Counted from the first letter of the stretch, positions 42,165-51,680 are shown. The stretch is 64,000 bases of DNA from Dehalogenimonas lykanthroporepellens BL-DC-9 (GCA_000143165.1 CP002084.1:248001-312000); one strand, 5' to 3'. The notes: generated by a model not told the origin, from the letters alone. Made by a program: numbers and translations.

Positions 42165-43028
42165 CTACTCCTCCGGCTTCACCACCAGCACCGGCAACGT
42201 CCCATACTGAATTAACTTCTGGGTAACACTGCCGAAAACCCACTTCGACAACCCCGACAGCCCGTGGGTGGACATGGCTATCAGATCAATGTCGTTTTCT
42301 TCGGCGTACCGGGAAATCTGCTCCGTAGCCGCCCCGCCAGCTACCGCTGTTACTACTGCCTGTCCTTTTTCTTTCAACTCATCGGCCCGTCGTCCCAGGA
42401 AGGCCTCGGCTTCCTGGTAAATTTCCTCGTCGTCGATGGGCAGGGTATAAGCCCCCAGGCCGTCGATGGATGGCATATAACGAACCGACTCCACCACCTG
42501 GAGGAGATGTATCTCCGCCCCGAAGGCAGGCGCCAGCCCGGCGGCCATTTCCACCGCCGCCTGACCGATACCGGAGCCGTCCAGCGGCACCAGTATCCGC
42601 CTGATGAGCGGCCGCTCGGCCTTCGGCGCGCTTTTAATGAGTAGCACCGGCCGGGTGATATCCGACAGTATCTTGGAAGCGGTCTTGCCCAGTTGCGCCG
42701 CGCCCTTGCCTGAAGCGCCGTGGGCAGAGATGACCACCAGGTCGGCCCCGGTTTCCCCGGCCAGCCGGAGCAGTTCGTCACCGGCTTTGCCGCTTGCCAG
42801 GCGGGTCTGCCAGCGTCCGGTAAGGTTCGGGTGTGTCTCGCTCAGACGTTTGTCCAGCAGTTCCAGATAGCTCTGGTAGAGATTGGCCGATTCACCGCCG
42901 CTTTCGTCCACCGATGCCAGTGTCAGTTCGGCTCCGGTGGCCCCGGCCAGCGCCAGAGCGTAGGTCAGGGTAATCTCGGCCCCGTCGGAGCCGTCCAGCG
43001 GTACCAGTACCTTTTCGATGCGTGTCAT
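42165..43028 (-). CDS. Tandem universal stress protein
   Basis: The 287-residue product has two UspA domains (residues 1-140 and 145-287), each starting with KVLVPLDGSDGAE and RRILVPLDGSGIG, and with the ATP-binding G-2-G-9-G-S/T pattern in the first (SAHGASGKGAAQLGKTASKIL) and in the second (MSTHGLSGLSKWVFGSVTQKL). Such proteins bind ATP and help survive stress. No partner genes are coupled. Confidence 0.95.
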   Translation of the reverse strand: MTRIEKVLVPLDGSDGAEITLTYALALAGATGAELTLASVDESGGESANLYQSYLELLDKRLSETHPNLTGRWQTRLASGKAGDELLRLAGETGADLVVISAHGASGKGAAQLGKTASKILSDITRPVLLIKSAPKAERPLIRRILVPLDGSGIGQAAVEMAAGLAPAFGAEIHLLQVVESVRYMPSIDGLGAYTLPIDDEEIYQEAEAFLGRRADELKEKGQAVVTAVAGGAATEQISRYAEENDIDLIAMSTHGLSGLSKWVFGSVTQKLIQYGTLPVLVVKPEE

Positions 43029-43114
43029 GGGCGTCAGCCTCCCTCGTTCGATGGTTCTTTCAGTATAGCATTTGCCGGTTCGTCAGGGTAGGTTTTTTAA
43101 TTTATAATGACCAG

Positions 43115-43561
43115 ATGAATTTACTCGAAGGCCGTCTGGCCGATGACGACACCGCGTCCCCGTATCCCTGTTTCTGTTGCGGCGTCTGCTGTGCCCGCTA
43201 CCAGGTGCGCATGACCCGGGACGAAGCCGAGTATATCGCCCGGGAACTGGGTCTGGACTGGGCTGATTTCATCCGGGAATACCTGGACCAGACCTGGCCT
43301 TCGGCGCATACTTTTCTGGCTCGCCACAACCAAAGCGGCTGTGTCTTTCTGGAACCTCAATCCGACAGCCGGGTCTTTTTCTGTCGCATCCAGTCGTTCA
43401 AGCCGGTCGACTGTCGGGACTGGCAGGCTTCGCTGGCCAAAGACGATTGTCGTCAGGGTCTGAAAAAATTATGGAGCCTTAAGGCGGATGACCGCGGCAA
43501 CCTCAGCGGCGCCCCGGCTGTTTTGGCAGAGTTCCGTGGTTTGCTGGAAAAACTTGGCTGA
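43115..43561 (+). CDS. YkgJ-type cysteine-cluster protein
   Basis: The 148-residue product has CFCCGVCCARYQVRM at residues 19-33 and further Cys at CRIQSFKPVDCRDW and DDCRQGLKKLW, the family pattern of CxxCxxCC.......C..Y...P..C, which probably holds a zinc or Fe-S site. Its function is not known. ATG at 43115 is chosen because the open frame before it runs back into the stress-protein gene. Confidence 0.85.
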   Translation: MNLLEGRLADDDTASPYPCFCCGVCCARYQVRMTRDEAEYIARELGLDWADFIREYLDQTWPSAHTFLARHNQSGCVFLEPQSDSRVFFCRIQSFKPVDCRDWQASLAKDDCRQGLKKLWSLKADDRGNLSGAPAVLAEFRGLLEKLG

Positions 43562-43563
43562 AT

Positions 43564-44655
43564 TTAAGTGACTCGGTCGTGTTCGACCCGGGCAATGGTC
43601 GAGCCGAGGTATTTCTTGACCTCATTGGCGTCATTACAGTATTTGAAGAGATTTTTCAGAGATATCCGGCCGGCCTTGTAAAGTTCAGCCAGCGCTTCGT
43701 CCAGCGTAATCATGCCCAGTTCCCGGTGGGTGGTAATGACGTTGTGCAGGTGGTGAATCTTGCCCTCTCGCACCATGTTCCTGGCCGCCGGGTTGGCCAG
43801 CAGTATTTCCACCGCCGCAATGCGCCCCGGCCCGTCGGCCCGGGGTACCAGTGACTGGCAGGCGATAGCTATAAGCAGTGACGCCAGCCGGGCCTCGGCC
43901 AGGTGTCGTTCATGGGGCGCGAACAGGTCGATGATGCGTTCCAGCGCCTGGGGCGCCGAAGGGGCGTGCGAGGTGGACAGCACCAGATGCCCGGTTTCGG
44001 CCACCGACAGCGCCGCCGCCGCGGTTTCGGCATCGCGGATTTCGCCCAGCATGATGACATCCGGGTTCTGCCTCAGGACGTGGCGTAGCGCTGAAGCGTA
44101 TGATTCGGTGTCGTCGCCCAGTTGCCGCTGGGTGATGGCACTTCTGATGCGTTTGTGAACATATTCTACCGGGTCTTCGATGGTGATGATGTGATACCCG
44201 TCGGTCAGGTTCATGTGGTGAATCATGGCCGCCAGGGTGGTGGATTTACCGGAGCCGGTCGGGCCGGTCACCAGTATCAACCCGCGCGGCTCGGTAATTA
44301 ATTCCTTGAATATCTGAGGCAGTTCCAGCTCGTCGATGGTCAGAATCCGGGGCGGCAGGATGCGGATGGCCAGGCTGATGCCGTTCATCTGCCTGGCAAC
44401 ATTACAGCGCAATCGCCCGAAATCATCCAGAGAATAGGCGAAGTCCAGTTCCTTGTTCAGCAGAAATTTCTGACGCTGGTCTTCGTCGGTAATCTGGGTC
44501 AGGGCTACGTCGATATCGTGAGGGGTCAGTTCGGCTTCCCCGTCAAGGGGCTCCAGCTCTCCGTCCACCCGGACCAGGGGCGGGCTGTCGATTACCAACT
44601 GCAGGTCGGAAGCCTTGAGCTCACCGGCCTTATGGATGAGCCGGATCACGTCCAT
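43564..44655 (-). CDS. PilT-like secretion/retraction ATPase
   Basis: The 363-residue product has the GspE/PilT ATPase domains: LVTGPTGSGKSTTLAAMIHHM (Walker A), the Asp-box and VILTIEDPVEYVH-like region (HIITIEDPVEYVHKRI), DVIMLGEIRDAETAAAAL (Walker B), and a C-terminal TTHRELGMITLDEALAELYK. PilT powers pilus retraction; no pilin genes are close, so the partner could be elsewhere. Its start at 44655 reads MDVIRLIHKAGELKASDLQL, a proper family beginning. Confidence 0.93.
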   Translation of the reverse strand: MDVIRLIHKAGELKASDLQLVIDSPPLVRVDGELEPLDGEAELTPHDIDVALTQITDEDQRQKFLLNKELDFAYSLDDFGRLRCNVARQMNGISLAIRILPPRILTIDELELPQIFKELITEPRGLILVTGPTGSGKSTTLAAMIHHMNLTDGYHIITIEDPVEYVHKRIRSAITQRQLGDDTESYASALRHVLRQNPDVIMLGEIRDAETAAAALSVAETGHLVLSTSHAPSAPQALERIIDLFAPHERHLAEARLASLLIAIACQSLVPRADGPGRIAAVEILLANPAARNMVREGKIHHLHNVITTHRELGMITLDEALAELYKAGRISLKNLFKYCNDANEVKKYLGSTIARVEHDRVT

Positions 44656-44739
44656 ATGTCCAGTCTAGTCCTGCTCTGTCCCTAAATCAAGGGGTTTTAT
44701 GAAAAAACCCTGATTTATTTACAGCCATGACCACCAACC

Positions 44740-45240
44740 GGTTTCTATCATCGTAGGGGACGGTCTAAGACCGTCCCGTCCCCGCGTCATCCCCCGTTCG
44801 TGGTGAGCCTGTCGAACCATGAACGGCAAAGCTGAGAGCTGACCGCTGAAAGCTGTCTGCTAATATACCGCGTCGTTGCGAGCGGCCATCGGTCGCGAAG
44901 CAATCCCGGGACCCCAACCGTCATTACGAGGAGCGAAGCGACGTGGTAATCTCGGTGACTATAACAGAGCCCCGGCCATTCATAATCGCCCTTTTGTACT
45001 CGGCGCAAGCCGGGTATCCATGAATTTCGCCTACTGTCAGACATGAAACAAAGAGCCGAAAATCGAAAACTGGCAATCTGCAGGCTGAAAGCTGATTGCT
45101 GAAGGCTGACAGCTGGCCCCCGTTTCGGTCATAGTGATTTTGGATTTTGATGGTTCCCCACGTCACTGCGTTCCTCGGGACGGCTTCGCCGGTTTGGTAT
45201 CTGGTGCTTGGGATTTGGAATTTCCCGCCTTCGGCGGTCC
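44740..45240. repeat. Intergenic repeat modules, block 3
   Basis: Between the PilT-like and RRM genes lie further copies: a TCCCCCGTTCGTGGTGAGCC element near 44788, an AGCTGACCGCTGAAAGCTG element near 44835, two TTGCGAG...GCGAAGCAATC elements near 44874-44910 and 44928-44955, and a GATTTTGATGGTTCCCCAC plus GTGCTTGGGATTTGG module at 45133-45230. No gene was recognised in this stretch. Confidence 0.85.
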
Positions 45241-45241
45241 T

Positions 45242-45565
45242 TCATCTCCGGTAATTAACCGTCCTGCCCCCCACGCCTCGCCGCCGTTTCTCGGGGACCC
45301 GGCCGGGTGACATCGGCATGGCCTCGATGACGCTCAAGGTCTGCCCTCGTAACACTCTGCCGTTCAAACCTTCGATGGCGGCATTGCCGTCCTTGACCGA
45401 CGGCATCTCCACGTAGCCGGAACTGGTAGAATGGACGTCGCCGCGACGGTGATCGTTTTTCACCAAAACCCTGGTCACCTGCCCGAACTGCAAGAACAGA
45501 GTCCGCAACTCATCTTCGGTGACGCTCGGCTCCAGATTGCCCACATATAGATTGATACTGTTCAC
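45242..45565 (-). CDS. RRM-type RNA-binding protein
   Basis: The 107-residue product is a single RRM domain: RNP2 is LYVGNL at residues 6-11 and the RNP1-like site is SGYVEM near residue 49, and a basic tail (KRRRGVGGRT) follows. Such proteins bind RNA, as in cyanobacterial cold-induced RRM proteins. It sits on the same strand as the zinc-ribbon protein 145 bp upstream; the two may be cold- or stress-linked, by inference. Confidence 0.93.
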   Translation of the reverse strand: MNSINLYVGNLEPSVTEDELRTLFLQFGQVTRVLVKNDHRRGDVHSTSSGYVEMPSVKDGNAAIEGLNGRVLRGQTLSVIEAMPMSPGRVPEKRRRGVGGRTVNYRR

Positions 45566-45666
45566 GATATCCGCTCCTTAAAGCGCCGGTCAGACGATAC
45601 TCTCGATATCGCCCTCCGGTTTGTGTGCCGGTCATTATCCGGCAATGCAATTTCGTTGGAAAAGCA

Positions 45667-45690
45667 AACAGGCCGGATTGCTCCGGCCTG
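45667..45690 (-). terminator. Rho-independent terminator after the zinc-ribbon gene
   Basis: A 10-bp stem (45667-45676 with 45681-45690) with a four-base loop, followed on the minus strand by TTGCTTTT, lies 20 bp past the stop at 45711. Confidence 0.75.
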
Positions 45691-45710
45691 TCTGTCTGTA
45701 ACGCCTGATT

Positions 45711-46034
45711 TTAGTATCTGGCGCTGACTTTGCGATAGCAGTCACTGCAATAAACAGGCTTGCCGTTGCGGGGCTCGAACGGAACCTCAGTGGACTTGCC
45801 ACAGTCGGAACAGGTAGCCGGGAACATCTGGCGAGCGCCGCCGCCGAAGTTACCGCGACCGCCACCGAAACCGCCGCTGTTACCGCGCTCAGCCTTGCGG
45901 GCAGTGCGGCAATCAGGACAACGCTTGGGCTCGTTGGTGAAACCTTTTTGCGCGAAAAATTCCTGATCTTCCACGCTGAAAGTGAAACCGGAGCCGCAGT
46001 CACAGCAGGTGAGGACTTTGGGTTGATAAGACAT
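45711..46034 (-). CDS. Zinc-ribbon CxxC protein, glycine-rich paralogue
   Basis: The 107-residue product has CCDCGSGF, EFFAQKGFTNEPKRCPDC, CSDCGKST and CSDCYRKV, the same two-ribbon layout as the gene at 26975. A Gly/Arg/Phe-rich linker (GGFGGGRGNFGGGARQ) lies between the ribbons, recalling RNA-binding RGG stretches. ATG at 46034 is preceded by AGAGAGGAGG. It is probably an RNA- or DNA-binding helper. Confidence 0.85.
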   Translation of the reverse strand: MSYQPKVLTCCDCGSGFTFSVEDQEFFAQKGFTNEPKRCPDCRTARKAERGNSGGFGGGRGNFGGGARQMFPATCSDCGKSTEVPFEPRNGKPVYCSDCYRKVSARY

Positions 46035-46159
46035 TTGGATGACCTCCTCTCTTTAATACTCGTTAGGGCTGGTCATCCAATGCGTTGTGAATCGAAGGGC
46101 GATTCAAAATTTCTGTAATAACCTAAACTAACTGTTTCCACTATACAGGAACCGGGAAG

Positions 46160-46930
46160 AATAAGCAAATGCTTTCAATAAGGTGTCTTTACGAACGGCT
46201 CCGGCCACCAAGCACCCATCCCCCAACCTTCTTTGCGAAGCCGCGTCAGCGGCTGTGGCAATCTTGGTACCCATAGCTGAGAGATGACTGCTGACGGCTG
46301 ACGGCTAATATACCCCGTCTTTGCGAGCCTACGGCGAAGCAATCTCGGTACCCCGGTCCCCGTTTCGGTCATTGTGATTTTGATGGTTCCCCCGTCACTG
46401 CATTCCTCGGGACGGCTTCGCCGGTTTATTATCTGGTGCTTGGAATTTGGAATTTCCCGTGCGCGACTGATAAAGGCCTTCGCCAGTGTAGGGGTCGGCC
46501 ATGGCCGACCCGCCCTTGTCGTATGAACCGATTCCTTCTCCCGTCTTTGCGAAGCCGCCGCCAGACGGCTGTGGCAATCTCGCTACCCCATCCCCCAACC
46601 GTCGTTGCGAAGCCGCCGCCAGACGGCTGTGGCAATCTCGCTACCCCATCCCCCAACCGTCTTTGCGAAGCCGCGTCAGTGGCTGTGGCAATCTCGGTAC
46701 CCATAGCTGAGAGCTGATTGCTGAAGGCTGACGGCTAATATGCCCCGTCGTTGCGAGCCTACGGCGAAGCAATCTCGGTTCCCCGGTTCCCATTTCGGTC
46801 ATTGTGATTTTGATGGTTCCCCCCGTCACTGCGTTCCTCGGGACGTCTTCGCCGGTTTGTTATTTGGTGCTTGGGATTTGGAATTTCCCGCCTAACCCGG
46901 GGAGTGGTAAGTCTGTCGAACCGTGAACGG
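46160..46930. repeat. Intergenic repeat modules, block 4, with a 58-bp tandem repeat
   Basis: The longest repeat block. It holds several TTGCGA...GGC(A/G)ATCTCG elements, two AGCTGA.A..TGACTGCTGA elements, a GTGTAGGGGTCGGCCATGGC hairpin near 46486, and GATTTTGATGGTTCCCC modules near 46377 and 46808. At 46541-46704 a 58-bp unit occurs in tandem: full at 46541-46598 and 46599-46656, partial from 46657. It has no spacers of differing sequence, so it is not CRISPR. No gene was recognised. Confidence 0.85.
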
Positions 46931-46997
46931 CCCCCCCCCTTGCCTCCTTCCTCATTCCGTAATACCATACAACCGTCGGAACAAAAGGAGAAAAACC

Positions 46998-48257
46998 ATG
47001 ACCGCAGATCTATCCAGCGTCGCCGCCAAACCAGGCCACCCTGAATACCACCGTCTTACCGCCAGAGCAGACCGCCTTTACCAGCGTGACGCCGACCCCC
47101 GCAGTCCCTTTATCCGTGACTACAACCGTATTCTGCACTGCACCGCCTATCGCCGCCTCAAGAATAAGACCCAGGTTTTCTACGCCACCGAAAATGACCA
47201 CGTCTGCACCCGGATAGAGCACGTCAATCATGTCGTGGCCATCAGCAACACCATCGCCACCGGCTTCGGCCTGAACCAGGAACTGACCAACGCCATCGCC
47301 ATCGGTCATGACGTGGGCCACGCCCCCTTCGGGCATGAAGGCGGGGAGATACTCAGCCGGCTGATGCTGGAGACTCTACATAAAAACTTCTGGCATGAAA
47401 GAAACAGCCTGTGGTTCGTCGATAACATCGAAACACTGGCCGACCCCGAAAACTGCCAGCAGAATCTTGACCTGACCTACGCCGTCCGCGACGGCATCAT
47501 CGCTCATTGCGGCGAAGTTGACCAGATCGGCCTCCGCCCCCGCCAGGATTTCATCCGCCTTGAAGACGAGTTCAATCTGCCGGCTCAGCACCAGCCGGTC
47601 TCCTGGGAAGGCTGTGTCATCAAAATCGCTGATAAAATCGCCTATCTCGGCCGGGATATCGAAGACGCCTTCACCCTGGGCTTGTACACTCGGGAAGATT
47701 TCTGCCGCCGGATAGCCGATATCGACCCGTCATTCCCGGCGGAGTTCCGGCGGCTTTTCGGCATTGACCTGGCGCAGGTTTCCAACTCGTACCTGATTCA
47801 CCGGTTCATCCTGGACCTTTTCGACCATTCTACCCTGGAATCCGGTTTATGCTTTTCCGCCGGATACTACGCCATGATGAAAAAACTGCGGTCTTTCAGT
47901 AACCGGCTCATTTACCAGTACCCGCGCCTGAAACATTTCGTGGATTACGCCCGCTTGATAATAGAGGCCATATTCAAGGAGCTGGAGAAGTACTGGGATG
48001 ATGACTCTGCCGTCCTGCTGGACGGTATTCAGGGTATTCAGCGGTTCGCGCCGCGGCTGTATCGGGAGTTTCAAGACTGGACGGTCAAGTATTCGTCCCT
48101 GCTTCCGGAGGAAAAACTGGCCAGGGGCTACCGGAACCGGGAGGTCTATGACTATTCGTCAAGGGATGATTATATCCTGTCGGTTCTGGACTTCATCTCC
48201 GGAATGACCGACCGTTTCGCTATCTCGGTTCACCGGGAACTGACGAGTTTTCGGTAA
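46998..48257 (+). CDS. dgt: dGTPase-like HD-domain phosphohydrolase
   Basis: The 419-residue product is a deoxyguanosinetriphosphate triphosphohydrolase: RTRIEHVNHVV-type HD start (CTRIEHVNHVVAIS), the HD motif in AIAIGHDVGHAPFGHEGG, and KIADKIAYLGRDIEDAFTLGL (last metal Asp). Dgt enzymes cut dGTP to deoxyguanosine and triphosphate. ATG at 46998 has AAAGGAG upstream; the longer frame from 46923 is repeat sequence. Similar dGTPases can limit phages by lowering dNTP levels; this one sits next to the restriction island but on the other strand. Confidence 0.92.
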   Translation: MTADLSSVAAKPGHPEYHRLTARADRLYQRDADPRSPFIRDYNRILHCTAYRRLKNKTQVFYATENDHVCTRIEHVNHVVAISNTIATGFGLNQELTNAIAIGHDVGHAPFGHEGGEILSRLMLETLHKNFWHERNSLWFVDNIETLADPENCQQNLDLTYAVRDGIIAHCGEVDQIGLRPRQDFIRLEDEFNLPAQHQPVSWEGCVIKIADKIAYLGRDIEDAFTLGLYTREDFCRRIADIDPSFPAEFRRLFGIDLAQVSNSYLIHRFILDLFDHSTLESGLCFSAGYYAMMKKLRSFSNRLIYQYPRLKHFVDYARLIIEAIFKELEKYWDDDSAVLLDGIQGIQRFAPRLYREFQDWTVKYSSLLPEEKLARGYRNREVYDYSSRDDYILSVLDFISGMTDRFAISVHRELTSFR

Positions 48258-48269
48258 TCATCGAAATAG

Positions 48270-49535
48270 TTAGATCATTTTAGGAGGCATTATCGTATAA
48301 CGCACAGGGTTGGTTAACTTCTGGACTTTGCCTTCCTTTAACAAGGCTTTCAAGCAACTATTTATTTCAGTATTTTTTACGCCTAACGTCTTAATCAGGC
48401 TGGTGGGGGTTGTCGGTGTTGGGTCTTTTTTCAGAGCTTTCAGTATCCTGGTTCCTAAATCTTCAGTCACTACTTCTTCATCGGGTTCCGGGTTATTCTG
48501 GTTTGATTTTGGTTCATCGGTAATTATGGCAACTTCCGGTATAGCTTGGTCTTCTGCTATCATTGGCATTTCGGGTTGGACCGGCTGTTCTTTTTGCGGG
48601 GAGTTCATCAAGATGTTCTGTAAGTCGTATTTATCTTCAGGCTCCGGCCATTCCTCGGCTCCCAATTTTGACAATTCTTCCAGCCCTTTTGATTCCCCTT
48701 TGCTGTTACGAACGAACACTCGCGCGTATTTCAGTTTTTTCAGTTGCTCATAAGCTCCGGCCCATGTCCCGCCGGTTTTGTAATCCGAATTAACCACCAA
48801 TGCGGCATCTGCCAGTGCGTAGATAAGCTTATTTCGATTCATTGCGTTGCCCACATTGAAACCGGCTGAAGGGTTGAAAGGTGTTATTAGCACTAGCCTT
48901 TCGTCAATAAAAAATTGCCGGTTTTCTCTCTCAACCGACGCTTTTGTCAAACTATCCGCTAAAACACCAACCGCCCGTCCTTCACATTCCAAAGCCCCCC
49001 TCATAGATGCCCGGTCAATACCTCTTGCTCCGCCGGACACTATGCCGATATTACCTGCCGCGGCGAGCCGGCCGACTTTTTGGGCATAGTCGCGTAGTTG
49101 TTCATCAACCTTTCGGGAGCCGACTACTGCCAGCCCTCCCCCTTCCAGAATACTAGGGTCTCCACATCCGTATAATATCGCAGGTGAATTGTCCTTCAGT
49201 TTCGCCTTAAATCTGCTTGGGTATTCCTGGTCGGCGCGGCTGATAACCCAGATTCCCCGCGCCGCCCAATAATCGGTCGCTTGGCTGAGAAGAAATCCGC
49301 GCTCCAGCAAGCTTCCCAGTCGTGACTTGTCGAACAGGCCGGTCAGTGCATCTAGTAATTCCTCTGATTTCTCGCCCAGCAGGTCAGCTGGCTCTTTTTC
49401 AAGCGTCATCAGGCAAGTTGCCAGTTTTTTGTACTCGGTGTGCGTCAGGATATTAGTTGGCACAGCGCCCCGGCTTACTATCAAAGGAGCGGTGAGCAGT
49501 AGTATAGCCTGTGTATTTTCTGAAATTGTGTTCAT
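48270..49535 (-). CDS. DprA/Smf-like (SLOG) protein
   Basis: The 421-residue product contains a DprA-type Rossmann fold: YPSRFKAKLKDNSPAILYGCG, then GLAVVGSRKVDEQLRDYAQKVG, VSGGARGIDRASMRGALECEGRAVGVLAD, and NRNKLIYALADAALVV. A charged linker (residues about 300-355) leads to a C-terminal winged-helix-like part (GTRILKALKKDPTPTTPTSLIKTLGVKNTEINSCLKALLKEGKV). Classical DprA loads RecA in natural transformation. This one, starting four bases after the RecQ-PRTase stop, is more likely a partner of that protein. ATG at 49535 is chosen over GTG at 49550, which would overlap the stop. Confidence 0.85.
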   Translation of the reverse strand: MNTISENTQAILLLTAPLIVSRGAVPTNILTHTEYKKLATCLMTLEKEPADLLGEKSEELLDALTGLFDKSRLGSLLERGFLLSQATDYWAARGIWVISRADQEYPSRFKAKLKDNSPAILYGCGDPSILEGGGLAVVGSRKVDEQLRDYAQKVGRLAAAGNIGIVSGGARGIDRASMRGALECEGRAVGVLADSLTKASVERENRQFFIDERLVLITPFNPSAGFNVGNAMNRNKLIYALADAALVVNSDYKTGGTWAGAYEQLKKLKYARVFVRNSKGESKGLEELSKLGAEEWPEPEDKYDLQNILMNSPQKEQPVQPEMPMIAEDQAIPEVAIITDEPKSNQNNPEPDEEVVTEDLGTRILKALKKDPTPTTPTSLIKTLGVKNTEINSCLKALLKEGKVQKLTNPVRYTIMPPKMI

Positions 49536-49539
49536 TGTT

Positions 49540-51612
49540 TTACTTTCCACTTGTTACTGACAGCGCCATCGGCCACACCGGTCCACTGCCTTTTGTTGTC
49601 AATAGCCATCCGGCAATCGTCAAAGTCCATCTTGAATCAACCATATCGTCCACCAGAAGTACTGGCCCATTCGGTATTATATCAGCCTTGATTTCCAGAG
49701 AGCCATCCAGATTCAGCGCCTGGTAATAACTGTTAGCCATCGTTTTCTGTTCTGGACGTTGGTCTCTTTTCTTCAATACTTGGACAAAAGGTAGTTTCAA
49801 CTCCCTCGCCAATCTGGCGGCGAATTCGGGAACCAGGTTAGGATGCCTGGTTGAAGGAATACAGGTAACCCAGGCCGGGGCCGGTTGCGGGTTCCATTTC
49901 CGGTATAATTGTACGCAGGCCGTTACCAGTTCATCTGGATAATGTGAATCTGTATATTTACCTTTACGTACCATTTGCCCCCAACCAGCGTCTCCCCAGA
50001 CACACAACGCTTTGCCCGGCTTGTTACGGAATTCTGTCGGAATATATCCTTTCAAACCGTAAATCGGAAGATAGCCTACCGGCCATTTCAAGCGTGGTTC
50101 AATGACTTGTTCCGTGCGCTGTAAAAACCTGACGGCGTCTTTGACCAGATTTGGGTCTGTTTCTTCTGAGAGTTTCGGGGCTCTTGGTTTATATATTTGG
50201 TTGATGTCTCCATCCAGAGCATGCACCAGGAATTCCATGTGGTCGTGGTTCAGTCTGACATAATCCTGCATTTGTCGTTGTTCCGTTTTACGTAATTCGG
50301 TCAGCCTGGTTATTCTTTCCCAAAATTCTGGATTTATCTTGGCGGCGGTCAGTTGCCATTTATAGCCGTCTTTAACAACAGGGGCCGGAGACTCCAGAGA
50401 TAAAAGCTGCAGGGCTTGTTTTATACGCCCGTAACCAATGTTTGCTGTCTGAGTCAACTCATCAATTGTTAAACCGCTTGGCTCTTCCAACAAAGCGTTT
50501 AGTATCGCGCTAACCTCTGCCTGTGAAGGGAAAGCGCTGTCGATAAAATAATCCGTTATATCCGTATCTTCTTCGCCGCTGAACAATATACCGTGTGCGG
50601 CCTTTAACGCTCGTCCCGCCCGACCAACTTGTTGATAGTAGGCGACTACCGAGCCCGGCGTCTGGTAATGGATGACAAAGGCCAAGTCGGGTTTATCGTA
50701 TCCCATACCCAAAGCTACCGTTGATACCAAGGCTTTTAAGTTGTTATTCAATAAAGCCAGCTCTAGTTTCTCTCTATTTTCGGATTCGCTGGTATAAGCT
50801 TCTACATTCAATCCTCTGGACTTCAGCCAGTTCGCTACTCGATACGCGTCTCTGACTGTCAGAGTATAAATAATACCGTTTCCCTCTAACAACGGAACAT
50901 ACTCGGCCAGCCATGCCAGGCGTTCCGCCTGGTTGGGCATGATTATCGTTTGTAGAACCAGTGAGTACCTGGTTAATTCACCTCTTGATACCATCAGATG
51001 TGGCCCCAGTATCTGTTTCAAATCGTCCATAACCCGGTTATTGGCCGTGGCGGTGGTAGCCAGCATTCTCAGGTTACGTGGTAATCGTTTGATTATTCTT
51101 TCGATGAGCCGGTACTGCGGCCTGAAATCATGCCCCCAGTCGGAGATACAATGTGCCTCATCGATGACAATTAAAGAAATTTTATCAGAAATCTTTGATA
51201 AAACCTTATCGTTGAAGCGTTTGTTTTCCAGTCTTTCCGGAGAGATCAGCAGAATATCAATTTCATTATTCTTGATAGATTCCTCGATATCAGTCCAGTT
51301 AGCCTCATTGGTTGAATCTATTTTTACCGCCTTTACCCCCATTTTCTCAGCGGCTTGAATCTGATTCCTCATCAGTGACAGCAAGGGGGAGATCAATAGA
51401 GCCGGGCCATGGCCTTGTTCTCGCAGGAGCTTGACTGCTATGAAGTATACAAAACTCTTACCCCAGCCTGTTTTCTGAACTACCAACAATCGGCCCTTGC
51501 CCTCGACAATATGGCGTATAGCTTCTTCCTGGCCTTCTCTGAACTTAGCGTTAGGTTTGCCACAGCCTACTCTCAGCAGTTCCAGCGCCCGGGCACGTGA
51601 ATATACAGCCAT
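49540..51612 (-). CDS. RecQ-family helicase fused to a phosphoribosyltransferase domain
   Basis: The 690-residue protein has a DEAH RecQ helicase core: Q-motif region FREGQEEAIRHI, Walker A LLVVQKTGWGKS at residues 42-53, DEAH at 151-154, LATTATA, and motif VI YYQQVGRAGRA. A linker with zinc-less winged-helix-like helices follows (residues 380-470). The C-terminus is a type I phosphoribosyltransferase, with the PRPP loop VLLVDDMVDSRWT at 651-663. A helicase-PRTase fusion is unusual for RecQ. It lies 68 bp after hsdR and four bases before the DprA-like gene. PRTases can act in nucleotide signalling; a defence role is inference. Confidence 0.9.
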   Translation of the reverse strand: MAVYSRARALELLRVGCGKPNAKFREGQEEAIRHIVEGKGRLLVVQKTGWGKSFVYFIAVKLLREQGHGPALLISPLLSLMRNQIQAAEKMGVKAVKIDSTNEANWTDIEESIKNNEIDILLISPERLENKRFNDKVLSKISDKISLIVIDEAHCISDWGHDFRPQYRLIERIIKRLPRNLRMLATTATANNRVMDDLKQILGPHLMVSRGELTRYSLVLQTIIMPNQAERLAWLAEYVPLLEGNGIIYTLTVRDAYRVANWLKSRGLNVEAYTSESENREKLELALLNNNLKALVSTVALGMGYDKPDLAFVIHYQTPGSVVAYYQQVGRAGRALKAAHGILFSGEEDTDITDYFIDSAFPSQAEVSAILNALLEEPSGLTIDELTQTANIGYGRIKQALQLLSLESPAPVVKDGYKWQLTAAKINPEFWERITRLTELRKTEQRQMQDYVRLNHDHMEFLVHALDGDINQIYKPRAPKLSEETDPNLVKDAVRFLQRTEQVIEPRLKWPVGYLPIYGLKGYIPTEFRNKPGKALCVWGDAGWGQMVRKGKYTDSHYPDELVTACVQLYRKWNPQPAPAWVTCIPSTRHPNLVPEFAARLARELKLPFVQVLKKRDQRPEQKTMANSYYQALNLDGSLEIKADIIPNGPVLLVDDMVDSRWTLTIAGWLLTTKGSGPVWPMALSVTSGK

Positions 51613-51680
51613 CTTCTCTCCTGTTTCTGTTTCGGTTTCGGTTAGATATGGGTTTGTGTAGTGTGATCCATTGCCGCCAC

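Noticed and set aside
46541-46704. Possible CRISPR array in the tandem repeats
   Set aside because: The units are head to tail without unique spacers, only two full copies exist, and no cas gene is near.
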